DNA from: an uncultured Anaerolineae bacterium
GTDB lineage: Bacteria > Chloroflexota > Anaerolineae > Promineifilales > Promineifilaceae
DNA: 64,000 bases
Direction of reading: 5' to 3'
Assembly: GCA_905479495.1 (NCBI GenBank)
Contig: CAJQMR010000009.1
Location: forward strand, 218,206 to 282,205
Shown in pieces: positions 55,962 to 63,339 of this stretch. The first letter of the stretch is position 1, and each line of letters starts with the position of its first letter. The notes beneath the pieces are model-generated. The model had not been told where the DNA came from. It did no database searches and saw only the letters and a program-made list of their open reading frames with translations. The position numbers and the translations under genes are program-made.

Positions 55962-56381
55962 ATGAACTTTGATGAACGGTCACAACAGGTAGCAGGGCAA
56001 AGCGCGATGATTATGCTGGGCTTGACCCAAACAGCCCTTGGCGTCATTTTGCTGATTCGTCTCTATGTTTTGGATCAACCAGATTCGGAACTGCGCGATA
56101 TTCAATGGGTCCTGCTGGGATCGATTGTAGGTTATTTTGTTTTGCGCTCGTTTTTGGGCGGCATCATGCCTGTGCCCACGTTGAAACAGGCGGTTTTGGC
56201 CTATCTGGGTATGACATTCGGTTTGTTTGTTATATTGAGCGTGTGGCTTGGCTTACCGGACCTGTCTGAGTGGACCACAAATGTTTTGCCTGCGGTTGCC
56301 GGTCCGGCAATCATCGTGGGTGGTTACTGGCTGATTGCCGCGCTAGGCAAGCGGCGCATTGAGCGGGAGATTTTTGATTAG
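55962..56381 (+). CDS. Four-helix membrane protein paired with XRE regulator
   Basis: A 139-residue protein with four hydrophobic segments (MIMLGLTQTALGVILLIRLYVL, WVLLGSIVGYFVLRSFLGG, AVLAYLGMTFGLFVILSVWLG, AVAGPAIIVGGYWLIAALG) and a charged C-terminus. Function unknown; such proteins are often found directly downstream of short XRE regulators. CAGGAGAGCTAAA precedes the ATG at 55962, which decides the start. Confidence 0.75.
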   Translation: MNFDERSQQVAGQSAMIMLGLTQTALGVILLIRLYVLDQPDSELRDIQWVLLGSIVGYFVLRSFLGGIMPVPTLKQAVLAYLGMTFGLFVILSVWLGLPDLSEWTTNVLPAVAGPAIIVGGYWLIAALGKRRIEREIFD

Positions 56382-56388
56382 AAGAAAG

Positions 56389-56430
56389 GAACACAGAGGG
56401 GCGCAGAGGAGACGCAGAGTTTCACGGAGA
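56389..56430. repeat. 'ACACAGAG...CGCAGAGG' intergenic repeat
   Basis: AACACAGAGGGGCGCAGAGG followed by AGACGCAGAGTTTCACGGAG, same family as 54627-54672. Confidence 0.6.
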
Positions 56431-56442
56431 AAAAGAGAGAGT

Positions 56443-56470
56443 GGGGAACGGCTGTTTACAACCGTTCCCC
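56443..56470. terminator. Bidirectional intrinsic terminator
   Basis: GGGGAACGG pairs with CCGTTCCCC, followed by ATTTTTTATT. It lies between two convergent genes. Confidence 0.85.
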
Positions 56471-56475
56471 ATTTT

Positions 56476-57480
56476 TTATTCCACAATTGAGGAGGAAGCC
56501 ATCAGCTCAGCCACCATGTTCTCAGTGGCTTCTGCTCGCTCTTGCCAGGGGCCAATGAGGGGTGCAGCTTGGGGATGTGCGTCGCTGAGCTGTTGGTACT
56601 TATTTTGCCAGTCGCGGCACGATTTTTGTAGGGTGGTGAGCAGCGGGGGTAGGGCATCATACTGCACGGCCGTTCTTAACAGATTCAGCAGCATCATTTC
56701 CCGGCTGCCAAAGCCACGCGGCAGTTCAAATTGGCGTCCCAGCTGGCCAATATCATCCCGGCTGAGATAGATGCCGCTAAAGGCGGGCAGCAGCAAAAAG
56801 CGGACAATCTCCTTGAAGCCAGTTTTGTCGTTGGCCAGGATGTTTTGTGCTGGCGGAAGAAAGTTAGGTGGGGTGGAAACGGCCGTTGCAAAATGTTCCA
56901 GCAGCAAGGCTTGGGTTAGTTGGGCCAGTTCAGCAAAAAAGGGATTGGTTTGATTCTGGATGGCCAACAGGCAGGCGGGTGCCCAGGTGAGCAAATGTGT
57001 TTGCAAGAACTGCTGCTGTTGGGTTCGGCGCTGGTTCGCGACAAGTGGTAAATCTGCTTCCCAGGCATCCGCTTCCTGGCTAACCAAAAATGCTAAACAG
57101 GCCAGTTCCTGTCCTAGCTGATCAGTTTGACTGTCGCTGCTGTCTGGTTTGTAGCCAAATTTAAAATAGCGTTGATTGACAACGGCCGTTTTTTCCCCGC
57201 CGACCAACCCATCCTCACTTAAAAAGAAGCTTTCGTGGGCAAATACATTGAACTGGAACAGTTCGTGATGGCTGGCAGCCGCGTCATCGGCATCAAACGG
57301 CAGAGGCAAAACGGCCGTTAATTCCGGGATTTGCTGAACATAGGGCAGGGAAACGGCCGTAACGCCTCGTAAATAAAGTTGGCTAAATAAACGATAGCTG
57401 TAGCTTCTAGCGCGCGCCAGTTGAGCCAGGTTTAAGTTGGACCCATTTGGTGTGGGGCAATCTGGATTGGAAAAAGGCAT
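56476..57480 (-). CDS. TorD-family molybdoenzyme chaperone
   Basis: A 334-residue helical protein of the TorD/DmsD family, which binds apo-molybdoenzymes and helps insert the cofactor. Family signs are the N-terminal RSYSYRLFSQLYLRG helix, HHELFQFNVFAHESFFLSEDG (F-x-x-E-S-x-F/Y) and a central HLLTWAPACLLAIQNQTNPFFAELAQL. It lies on the same strand as the molybdoenzyme 60139-63174, its likely client. The start at 57480 overlaps the upstream YeeE/YedE gene by 74 bases. I see no later start in frame, so the overlap seems real. The family is usually about 200-270 residues, so this one is long. Confidence 0.82.
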   Translation of the reverse strand: MPFSNPDCPTPNGSNLNLAQLARARSYSYRLFSQLYLRGVTAVSLPYVQQIPELTAVLPLPFDADDAAASHHELFQFNVFAHESFFLSEDGLVGGEKTAVVNQRYFKFGYKPDSSDSQTDQLGQELACLAFLVSQEADAWEADLPLVANQRRTQQQQFLQTHLLTWAPACLLAIQNQTNPFFAELAQLTQALLLEHFATAVSTPPNFLPPAQNILANDKTGFKEIVRFLLLPAFSGIYLSRDDIGQLGRQFELPRGFGSREMMLLNLLRTAVQYDALPPLLTTLQKSCRDWQNKYQQLSDAHPQAAPLIGPWQERAEATENMVAELMASSSIVE

Positions 57481-57862
57481 ACAAATACATTCCTGTGAGT
57501 GCGCCGATAAAGGTAAAGAACATCAAAAAAGTGCCTGCGCCAAGATGGGCATAGATTGGTCCCGGGCAGGCACCGGTAATGGCCCAGCCCATGCCAAAAA
57601 TGGTGCCACCGATGACATTACCAGGGTGAAACGGCCGTTCCTTAATCACAATCACATCCCCCTCAATTGTTCGTGTTTCCAGGCGACGGATCAAAAAAAC
57701 GGAGACCAACCCAACGGCGATGGCGGAACAGATCACCAGATACATGTAAGGTTCTTTGAATTGAAACATATCGTTGATGCGGAACCAGGAAATCACCTGT
57801 GATTTAATCAACACAATGCCAAAGTAGATGCCAATCAACAATGTCCAAAGTTTGTTTTTCAT
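57407..57862 (-). CDS. YeeE/YedE-family sulfur transport membrane protein, half 1
   Basis: A 151-residue membrane protein with about four helices and the family motif GMGWAITGACPGPIYAHLG, whose Cys is thought to relay sulfur (thiosulfate-type) through the membrane. In TsuA/YeeE the two halves are fused; here the second half is the neighbour at 57901-58392. I use the ATG at 57862 with AGAGGTG upstream. It overlaps the TorD gene by 74 bases. Confidence 0.88.
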   Translation of the reverse strand: MKNKLWTLLIGIYFGIVLIKSQVISWFRINDMFQFKEPYMYLVICSAIAVGLVSVFLIRRLETRTIEGDVIVIKERPFHPGNVIGGTIFGMGWAITGACPGPIYAHLGAGTFLMFFTFIGALTGMYLYAFFQSRLPHTKWVQLKPGSTGAR

Positions 57863-57876
57863 GAGTTTCACCTCTT

Positions 57877-57904
57877 GTAGGTCAAGTTTTTAAACTTGAC
57901 CTAC
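57877..57904. repeat. Perfect palindromic hairpin between YeeE/YedE halves
   Basis: GTAGGTCAAGTTT and AAACTTGACCTAC meet over two bases. It includes the stop codon of the upstream half, so it has entered or formed the gene's end. Confidence 0.75.
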
Positions 57905-58392
57905 GGTAAAAAAAGCGGCAGGATGAACCACGTTGAAATAAGCCCGCCCACAAAAAAGAAAATCGTGGCCACCAAACTGGCAACATTGAGCGCAGAAATG
58001 CCCATGATGGTATGCCCAGAGGTGCAGCCACCAGCATACCGGGTACCAAAGCCAATCAAAATACCGCCACAGAACAGGCCAAAGACACCAAGCGGTGAGG
58101 CATAAAAAGCGGGCAGAAAAGTGGCTGGTTCACTGGAGAGCAAAAAATTGCCAATGAATCCACCAATAACAATGCCTGCCACAAAGACAATGCTGCGTGT
58201 ATGGTCACGCCAATTGTAATTGCTCAGGTAGGGGAGCTTGGAACCAGGCAAACAGGCAGCGCCAATATGGCGCAAGCTGCTAGAAACGCCAAAGTTTTTG
58301 CCGGTGAATAACAACAAAAGTGGGACAGTTAAACCAATCAATGGCCCGGAAACATACCAGGGCCAAGGTTCCAATAACCATGCTAACATCAC
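57901..58392 (-). CDS. YeeE/YedE-family sulfur transport membrane protein, half 2
   Basis: A 163-residue membrane protein with about four helices and the second family motif GFGTRYAGGCTSGHTIMGISAL, with a conserved Cys. With the downstream half it would form one eight-helix sulfur-compound channel. GGAGAG precedes the ATG. The C-terminal codons run into a palindrome. Confidence 0.88.
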   Translation of the reverse strand: MMLAWLLEPWPWYVSGPLIGLTVPLLLLFTGKNFGVSSSLRHIGAACLPGSKLPYLSNYNWRDHTRSIVFVAGIVIGGFIGNFLLSSEPATFLPAFYASPLGVFGLFCGGILIGFGTRYAGGCTSGHTIMGISALNVASLVATIFFFVGGLISTWFILPLFLP

Positions 58393-58485
58393 TCTCTCCT
58401 TTCCTCATGAGGTTGCTGATTCAGTTGTAGGTGTTGTTGAATTCTAGACATCAAAAACATCTTCCCGTGTTTTATGATGCCAAAA

Positions 58486-58523
58486 GAGCAGGGAAAATTC
58501 CGACAAACGTCATTTCCCTGCTC
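58486..58523. terminator. Hairpin downstream of the rhodanese gene
   Basis: GAGCAGGGAAA pairs with TTTCCCTGCTC with a 16-base loop, about 90 bases past the rhodanese stop at 58611. Confidence 0.6.
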
Positions 58524-58610
58524 CCCAGTTCATTTAATTCTGCTCAAGTAATTGGCTCGATTGCCCTCGGTTTTTCTGTAAAAACGTTTAGCCGATTACT
58601 TGCTTTTGGC

Positions 58611-59381
58611 TTAACCGATGTTGCAAATATTGCCCTCACCATCAATCATCGGCAATTGTGCTGATTCCCAGGCCTCCATTCCGCCAGTGACATTGTAGAG
58701 ATGCTTGAAGCCTTCCCGTTTCATGATGCTGATGGCTGTGCTGGAGCGTTTACCAGTGGCGCAGGTGACGGCAACATGTTGATCTTTTGTCAGCGGCAGA
58801 GTGTCTAGCTGGGCCGGGCTGGTTAGCTGGGGCACCATACGGGTAAATGGCAAGAAATGGGCCTTCTCAATGTGTCCTTCATCCCACTCTTCAGCGTCAC
58901 GTACATCGAGGACTTGCAGGCCGTTAACGGACAGTTTGTGATGCAAATCATGAACGTCCATTTGCTGGATGCATTCAGCATGATTGCCTGCTTCCATCCA
59001 GGCATCAATGCCGCCAACCAAATAGCCCGCTACGCGCGTTTCCAGGGCAATGAAGGCCATTTTGTAAATGGCTTCCTGGGCTTCTTCGTCGCTGTTCATG
59101 AGTAGAATCAGTGGCGCATCGTCGGGGGTCATCCACCCGACACGCTGTTCAAATTCGCCGCTGGAAAGCTGCACGTTAATCGAGCCAGGAATGTGGCCTC
59201 CGCCAAATTCTGCCGAGGAACGGCCGTCCACCACCACAGCCCCTTGTTCCATCATCTCTGCTACCTGTTTGGCATTGAGCGGGGCAGCTTTAGGAATATG
59301 TTTGGTCAGCGGCCGTTTCCCCTGATTTGTCGCCACGATGTTCAAAATATTGGCCGGTTTCAGCGGCTGATCGTCCTGCAT
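58611..59381 (-). CDS. Double rhodanese-domain protein (probably the C-terminal part of a UGA-interrupted fusion)
   Basis: Taken alone, a 256-residue protein with two rhodanese domains. The first (about 34-132; VVVDGRSSAEFGGGHIPGSINV) has no cysteine at the active loop (LILLMNSDEEAQ) and so is inactive. The second (about 145-250; VLDVRDAEEWDEGHIEKAHFLPF) has the catalytic Cys at 207 in VAVTCATGKRSS. This pair normally follows a metallo-beta-lactamase domain in one protein. The frame upstream of this ATG stays open through GYERRFNDSLKFKDKAKFIRF and then meets a single TGA at 59483-59481 and the metallo-beta-lactamase frame. No ribosome site lies before the ATG at 59381, which argues against an independent start. 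Confidence 0.85.
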   Translation of the reverse strand: MQDDQPLKPANILNIVATNQGKRPLTKHIPKAAPLNAKQVAEMMEQGAVVVDGRSSAEFGGGHIPGSINVQLSSGEFEQRVGWMTPDDAPLILLMNSDEEAQEAIYKMAFIALETRVAGYLVGGIDAWMEAGNHAECIQQMDVHDLHHKLSVNGLQVLDVRDAEEWDEGHIEKAHFLPFTRMVPQLTSPAQLDTLPLTKDQHVAVTCATGKRSSTAISIMKREGFKHLYNVTGGMEAWESAQLPMIDGEGNICNIG

Positions 59382-59450
59382 GAAGCGGATGAACTTGGCT
59401 TTGTCTTTGAATTTTAGGGAATCGTTGAAGCGTCTTTCGTACCCAACCGT

Positions 59451-59483
59451 AGTGGCAACCTTGCCACTTGTAACGCGTCCTCA
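59451..59483 (-). promoter_or_regulatory. Candidate bacterial SECIS element
   Basis: Right after the in-frame UGA come 12 bases, then a perfect 7-bp stem AGTGGCA/TGCCACT with loop AGGT. The loop starts 19 bases after the UGA, has a G in its first two positions, and contains GGU as in E. coli fdhF. This fits the published bSECIS rule (loop 16-37 bases from UGA, stem 4-16 bp, loop 3-14). The bases are also codons. Confidence 0.6.
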
Positions 59484-60041
59484 GGTAGACCCGGCTAGAT
59501 GGCCGGGATACACCTCAACATGGTCGGGCAAATTCAAAAAACGCGGAATGGCGACATCAAACAAAACCGGAGCGCCTTCATCCCCTGCCTGGGCCAGGTC
59601 CGGCCGGGCCACATCACCGACCAAGACAAAATCGGCCGTTAGGATAAACCAGGGTTCGTCGCCACGTGGGAAATCGTAAACGAGCAGGTTGATTTGCTCG
59701 GGGCGATGGCCAGGCACATGCACCACCTCCAGGCCAACGCCGCCCATGCGAATCATATCGCCATGTTTTACGCGGGTGGCTTCGTAGGTAATGTCGGCCA
59801 ACTCGGGCAATATCAACTCTGCCCCGGTTGCTTCAGCCAGCCAGGTTGCCCCGGAAACGTGGTCGGCATGGCTGTGGGAATCAATGACGTAGCGAATTTT
59901 CGACTTTTTCTGCTTGGCCATGTCGAGATAGGGTTGGATGTCCCACAGGGGGTCGAACACGGCACATTCGCCTGTTTGCTGACAGCCGACCATATAAGTG
60001 GCACAGCCTGTCTCTTCTCGAATTAAAGTTTCAAACCACAT
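59481..60041 (-). CDS. Metallo-beta-lactamase persulfide dioxygenase-like domain protein (ends at in-frame UGA)
   Basis: The 186-residue N-terminal part of an ETHE1/persulfide-dioxygenase-like protein that oxidises persulfide sulfur to sulfite. Metal ligands are all present: H56, H58, D60 and H61 (SHSHADHVSG), H112 (VPGHRPEQI), D143 (VGDVARPDL) and H181 (VYPGHLAGS). Of these, H56, H112 and D143 would be the iron ligands of ETHE1-type enzymes. The frame stops at UGA directly after AGST, at the position where homologues read AGS-x-C-G. The same frame continues for 289 more codons. AAGGAAG lies upstream of the ATG. Confidence 0.85.
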   Translation of the reverse strand: MWFETLIREETGCATYMVGCQQTGECAVFDPLWDIQPYLDMAKQKKSKIRYVIDSHSHADHVSGATWLAEATGAELILPELADITYEATRVKHGDMIRMGGVGLEVVHVPGHRPEQINLLVYDFPRGDEPWFILTADFVLVGDVARPDLAQAGDEGAPVLFDVAIPRFLNLPDHVEVYPGHLAGST

Positions 60042-60138
60042 GTGTGAATCTTCCTTAACTTTACTTACAAAATAAGGACCAGTGTACTAAATTGATACAA
60101 AAAGCATGTAAGGACATTGTAAAGATTTGGTAATGACT

Positions 60139-63100
60139 TTATCGACCGAAAGGCTTTTCAGGTAGTTTATACGCTTCTTTGATCGGTTTGAGCGGCCGTT
60201 TCAGCCAATACGGCCGTCTCGTGCCATCTGGACTGGTGTCCACCGCCGAACGGGTCAGCGCTTTCCATTCTTCGTACACTTCCATGGACTTGGTTGTGTC
60301 TACCCAAACATCACCATGTTTGTCGTGCGGCTTTGCTTTGCTGACGCTAATCGCTTTTTGCAGCCAGCAGTGCGCCCCGCTGAGCGGGTCTGGATGTACC
60401 GCGTGGGTCAAATTCTGATGCACACCCACATCCTGCCACCAGATGCGTTCGGTGTCTGGGTCAAACGTGCTCCAGGAAGAGCCGCCCTTGAGGATGTTCA
60501 GCTTATGCTCGGTGCCGTTTTCCTCCAGCCGGGCCAGGGCACTCATGCCGGGGTTCACGCCCGCATCTTCTTGCAACCGCCAGCGGCCTAGATGATGGCT
60601 CATGGCCACCACGCCCGGCTTGATGCCCTCCGTGACCCAAACTTTGTCTACAAAGTAGCCAATCTCGGTTTCTACACGGATGAGGTCGCCAGTTTTTACG
60701 CCCAGCCGCTGGGCATCGCTGGGGTGCATCCAGACCGGGTTTTTGTGGCTAATTTCGTAAAGCCACTTGGCGTTGGCGCTGCGCGTGTGGATGAGCGTGG
60801 GCAGGCGGAAGTTGGGCAGCAGCAGCATTTCACCCTGGCTGCGGTCGATGTTGTCAGGATGGACGTGGCTTTTTAGCGGCCAGGGGATGGTGTAATCCTT
60901 TTCGGGCCAGCCCCAATCCACCATGGTTTGACTGAAGAATTCCAGCTTGCGGCTGGGGGTGCCTACGCCAACTTTTGGCTTACCATCCACAACAACGCCG
61001 ATGGGGGAGTCGTCTTTTTGGATGCGCGCTTTTTCATCAATTGTGAATTGTGAATTGTCAATCGTGAATTGTGAATTAATCTCCAATCTCCGATCTCCAA
61101 TCTCTATTTCCTTTTCGTACGGCACGTAGTTGGTCGCCTTCACCTCAAAGACGCCATATTTGCGCATGTATTCCAGCGGGGTGAGTCCTTCGCGTACGGC
61201 CGCTTCTGGCAGACCGGGTACGCTGTTCTCGAATATCCACTGGTGGTATTCGTCCTGGGTAATGACTTCGCCGGGGCGGTACGGGCTTTCAAAATATTGG
61301 CGAATGCCCAAACTGCCATCCGGGTCCATGTTCACGGACAATTCCACCCACAGCTCGTTTTCTTCCCACACTTCACCGGGATTGGCTTCCCAGGTGTGTT
61401 TCACTTTTTGGCCGAGTTTTTCCATGGCCACGCGCCGCACCGGCTGGCGGAAAGCCAGCCATTGGCCTGAGTGGGTTTCCTGGCTCATCAAATCGTGTCG
61501 CTCGGCAGAATGGCCCATGGGCAGGACGTAGTCGGCAAACCAGGCGGATTCGTTCCAGGTGGGGGTGAGGGCGACATGGCATTTAATCTGTTCTTCGTTA
61601 CGCAGCGATTTGAGCCACATGAAGCCATCGGGGTTGATCCACATCGGGTTGTAGACGCGGGTGAAGTAGACGTCGATGTCACCGCGCCCTTCTTCCAGGA
61701 AGTGGGGCAGCAAGAAGCTCATTTCGTAATGGGCAAAGGTCCATTCGTGCGGCAGGTGCAGTTCGTTCCAGGTATCGCCAGCGGGTGGGCTGCTGAACGG
61801 CTTGGGCACAAATTTGCTCCAGCTGTTGGCGTTCACACCGCCGGGCGTGCCGACGCTGCCGGTAAGCACGTTGAGGAAGAACAGACAGCGCGCCACCTGC
61901 CAGCCCCCTAAATTTCCAATCGAGGCGCTGCGCCAGGTGTGGGTGGCTAAACGGCCGTCGCAATTCCCCACCAACCGCGCCGTTTCAGCGATTCGCTCAA
62001 CCGGCACCTGGGACTCTTCCGCCGCCCGCTCAAAGGTGAACTCGGCGTAGAGGGCTTTGAGTGCTTTATCAAATAGATCAAAATCTGGAGATTGGAGATT
62101 GGAGATTTGAGATTGCAATTCTGAATCTCCAATCTCTAATCTCCCGTCTCCAATTGCTTCTAAAGTTTCTTCCCAATTTACCCAACGGCGCACAAATTCT
62201 TTGTCATATTTTCCAGTTTGTAACAGGTGATTGGCAATAGCTAGCAGAACGGTTTGCTCGCTGCCGGGCCAGGTGGGCAACCAAACGTCGCTGAGGCTGG
62301 CGGTGTTGCTCAGGCGCGGATCAAAGGTGATGAGCTTGGCTCCATCCATCTTGCCTTCGATGATGCGCTGGGCGTGCGGATTGAAGTAATGGCCTGTTTC
62401 CAGATGGCTGGAGATGAGCAGGATGACACGGGCGTTGGCGTGATCGGGGCTGGGGCGGTCAAAGGCACCCCAGAGGTAGTAGCCCATGCGCGCGCCGCTG
62501 GAGCAGATGTTGGTGTGGCTGTTGTGGCCATCGACGCCCCAGGCTTGAATGGCGCGGTTGGTGTAATGATCCTCGCCGGGACGGCCGACATGGTACATGA
62601 TGCCATCTTTGCGCTTGAGGCGGCTCTCCCGCATCTTGGCCGAAATTTCGCTGACCGCTTCATCCCAGCTGATCCGCTTCCATTTGCCTTCGCCGCGCTT
62701 GCCGACGCGTTTGAGCGGGTAAAGGATGCGCTCTGGGTCGTAAATCTGGTTGTGGGTGGCCGGGCCTTTGGCGCAGTTGCGGCCCCGGCTGCCGGGATGC
62801 TTGGGGTTGCCCTCAAACTTTTTGATTTCCAGCGTGGTTTTATCGACGTAGGCCAGCAGGCCGCAGCCGCTTTCGCAGTTGAAGCAGACGGTGGGGACGA
62901 GCATGTAGCGGCGAGCCACTTTGCGCGGCCACGCTTTGCTGTCCCATTCGACCCAGTTGTCCCACAGTTCGGGCGGGGGGTATTGGCTCATACGGCCGTC
63001 TGGCTGGCGCACGGTGAGCATTTTGACATCGCTCGGCGGAGCTTCGTCGAAGTCGGGCAGTGCGGTTCCGGCGACGTTGGTGGGGTTTGTGGGTAACGGC

Positions 63101-63174
63101 CGTTCCCGTTCCGGCGGCGCACCGACCTTAAGTATGTTTGATAAGAAATTAGCAATTCCGTTTTTTTCGGTCAT
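60139..63174 (-). CDS. Molybdopterin oxidoreductase catalytic subunit (sulfur-compound type, CISM/DMSO reductase family)
   Basis: A 1011-residue Mo/W-bisPGD enzyme. The [4Fe-4S] site is C97-x2-C100-x3-C104-x29-C134 (PTVCFNCESGCGLL; RNCAKG), followed by a likely Mo-ligand Cys 224 (TNICSSGARMGYYLWGAFDR) and a C-terminal molybdopterin-binding domain (PVWMHPSDAQRLGVKTGDLIRVETEIGYF). There is no Tat signal, so it probably acts in the cytoplasm, as SoeA-type sulfite dehydrogenases do. Next to an NrfD subunit, persulfide dioxygenase, rhodanese and YedE genes, a sulfite-, thiosulfate- or polysulfide-related role is likely. Two in-frame GAGATTG/GTGAATT repeats lengthen it. No ferredoxin-like B subunit is seen inside the window; it may lie beyond NrfD. 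Confidence 0.9.
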   Translation of the reverse strand: MTEKNGIANFLSNILKVGAPPERERPLPTNPTNVAGTALPDFDEAPPSDVKMLTVRQPDGRMSQYPPPELWDNWVEWDSKAWPRKVARRYMLVPTVCFNCESGCGLLAYVDKTTLEIKKFEGNPKHPGSRGRNCAKGPATHNQIYDPERILYPLKRVGKRGEGKWKRISWDEAVSEISAKMRESRLKRKDGIMYHVGRPGEDHYTNRAIQAWGVDGHNSHTNICSSGARMGYYLWGAFDRPSPDHANARVILLISSHLETGHYFNPHAQRIIEGKMDGAKLITFDPRLSNTASLSDVWLPTWPGSEQTVLLAIANHLLQTGKYDKEFVRRWVNWEETLEAIGDGRLEIGDSELQSQISNLQSPDFDLFDKALKALYAEFTFERAAEESQVPVERIAETARLVGNCDGRLATHTWRSASIGNLGGWQVARCLFFLNVLTGSVGTPGGVNANSWSKFVPKPFSSPPAGDTWNELHLPHEWTFAHYEMSFLLPHFLEEGRGDIDVYFTRVYNPMWINPDGFMWLKSLRNEEQIKCHVALTPTWNESAWFADYVLPMGHSAERHDLMSQETHSGQWLAFRQPVRRVAMEKLGQKVKHTWEANPGEVWEENELWVELSVNMDPDGSLGIRQYFESPYRPGEVITQDEYHQWIFENSVPGLPEAAVREGLTPLEYMRKYGVFEVKATNYVPYEKEIEIGDRRLEINSQFTIDNSQFTIDEKARIQKDDSPIGVVVDGKPKVGVGTPSRKLEFFSQTMVDWGWPEKDYTIPWPLKSHVHPDNIDRSQGEMLLLPNFRLPTLIHTRSANAKWLYEISHKNPVWMHPSDAQRLGVKTGDLIRVETEIGYFVDKVWVTEGIKPGVVAMSHHLGRWRLQEDAGVNPGMSALARLEENGTEHKLNILKGGSSWSTFDPDTERIWWQDVGVHQNLTHAVHPDPLSGAHCWLQKAISVSKAKPHDKHGDVWVDTTKSMEVYEEWKALTRSAVDTSPDGTRRPYWLKRPLKPIKEAYKLPEKPFGR
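61036..61110. repeat. In-frame repeat inside molybdoenzyme gene (copy 2)
   Basis: Tandem ATTGTGAATTGT-type units (61036-61078) followed by CTCCAATCTCCGATCTCC units. Translated as IEIGDRRLEINSQFTIDNSQ and on; lies near residues 688-712, between conserved blocks. Confidence 0.75.
62084..62152. repeat. In-frame GAGATTG inverted repeat inside molybdoenzyme gene (copy 1)
   Basis: CTGGAGATTGGAGATTGGAG on one side and CCAATCTCTAATCTCCCGTC on the other; translated as GDGRLEIGDSELQSQISNLQ near residues 340-364. Same family as in carB. Confidence 0.8.
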
Positions 63175-63207
63175 TTATTGTTCCGTATTTTCTTCGTATT
63201 TTATGGT

Positions 63208-63334
63208 GTCATGCTGAACGAAGTGAAGCATCCCTAAAACCTGTAAACAATGCTTATTTCACCCGCGAACAAGGATTTTGTCTGGTAAGGTTTAAAGGGA
63301 TTCTTCGCCAAAGGCGGCTCAGAATGACGTTTAA
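63208..63334. repeat. Intergenic 'GTCATxCTGA...TCAGAATGAC' inverted repeat
   Basis: GTCATGCTGAACGAAGTGAA at the left and GGCGGCTCAGAATGAC at the right, with GCATCCC/GGGATTC inner arms. A common kind of intergenic repeat; it lies between the NrfD and molybdoenzyme genes. Confidence 0.65.
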
Positions 63335-63339
63335 AAGGT

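Larger units (their letters stand above)
58611..60041 (-). other. Putative 476-residue selenoprotein: persulfide dioxygenase fused to two rhodanese domains
   Basis: Reading UGA-187 as selenocysteine gives a single protein of usual length and domain order: metallo-beta-lactamase (1-186), Sec-Gly, conserved linker with GYERRFN, inactive rhodanese, active rhodanese (Cys 427). The two halves are in exactly the same frame (870-base offset) with no other stop or shift. Alternatives are two genes after a recent nonsense mutation, or a sequencing error of a TGC/TGT Cys codon. The SECIS-like stem makes Sec the more attractive reading. Confidence 0.6.

Noticed and set aside
62254..63096. 280-codon plus-strand open frame opposite the molybdoenzyme
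   Set aside because: Shadow in high-GC DNA; the minus strand has the Fe-S and Mo-ligand motifs.
60139..63174. Selenocysteine in the molybdoenzyme active site
   Set aside because: The ligand position is an ordinary Cys codon (NICSSGAR) and no in-frame UGA exists in this gene.
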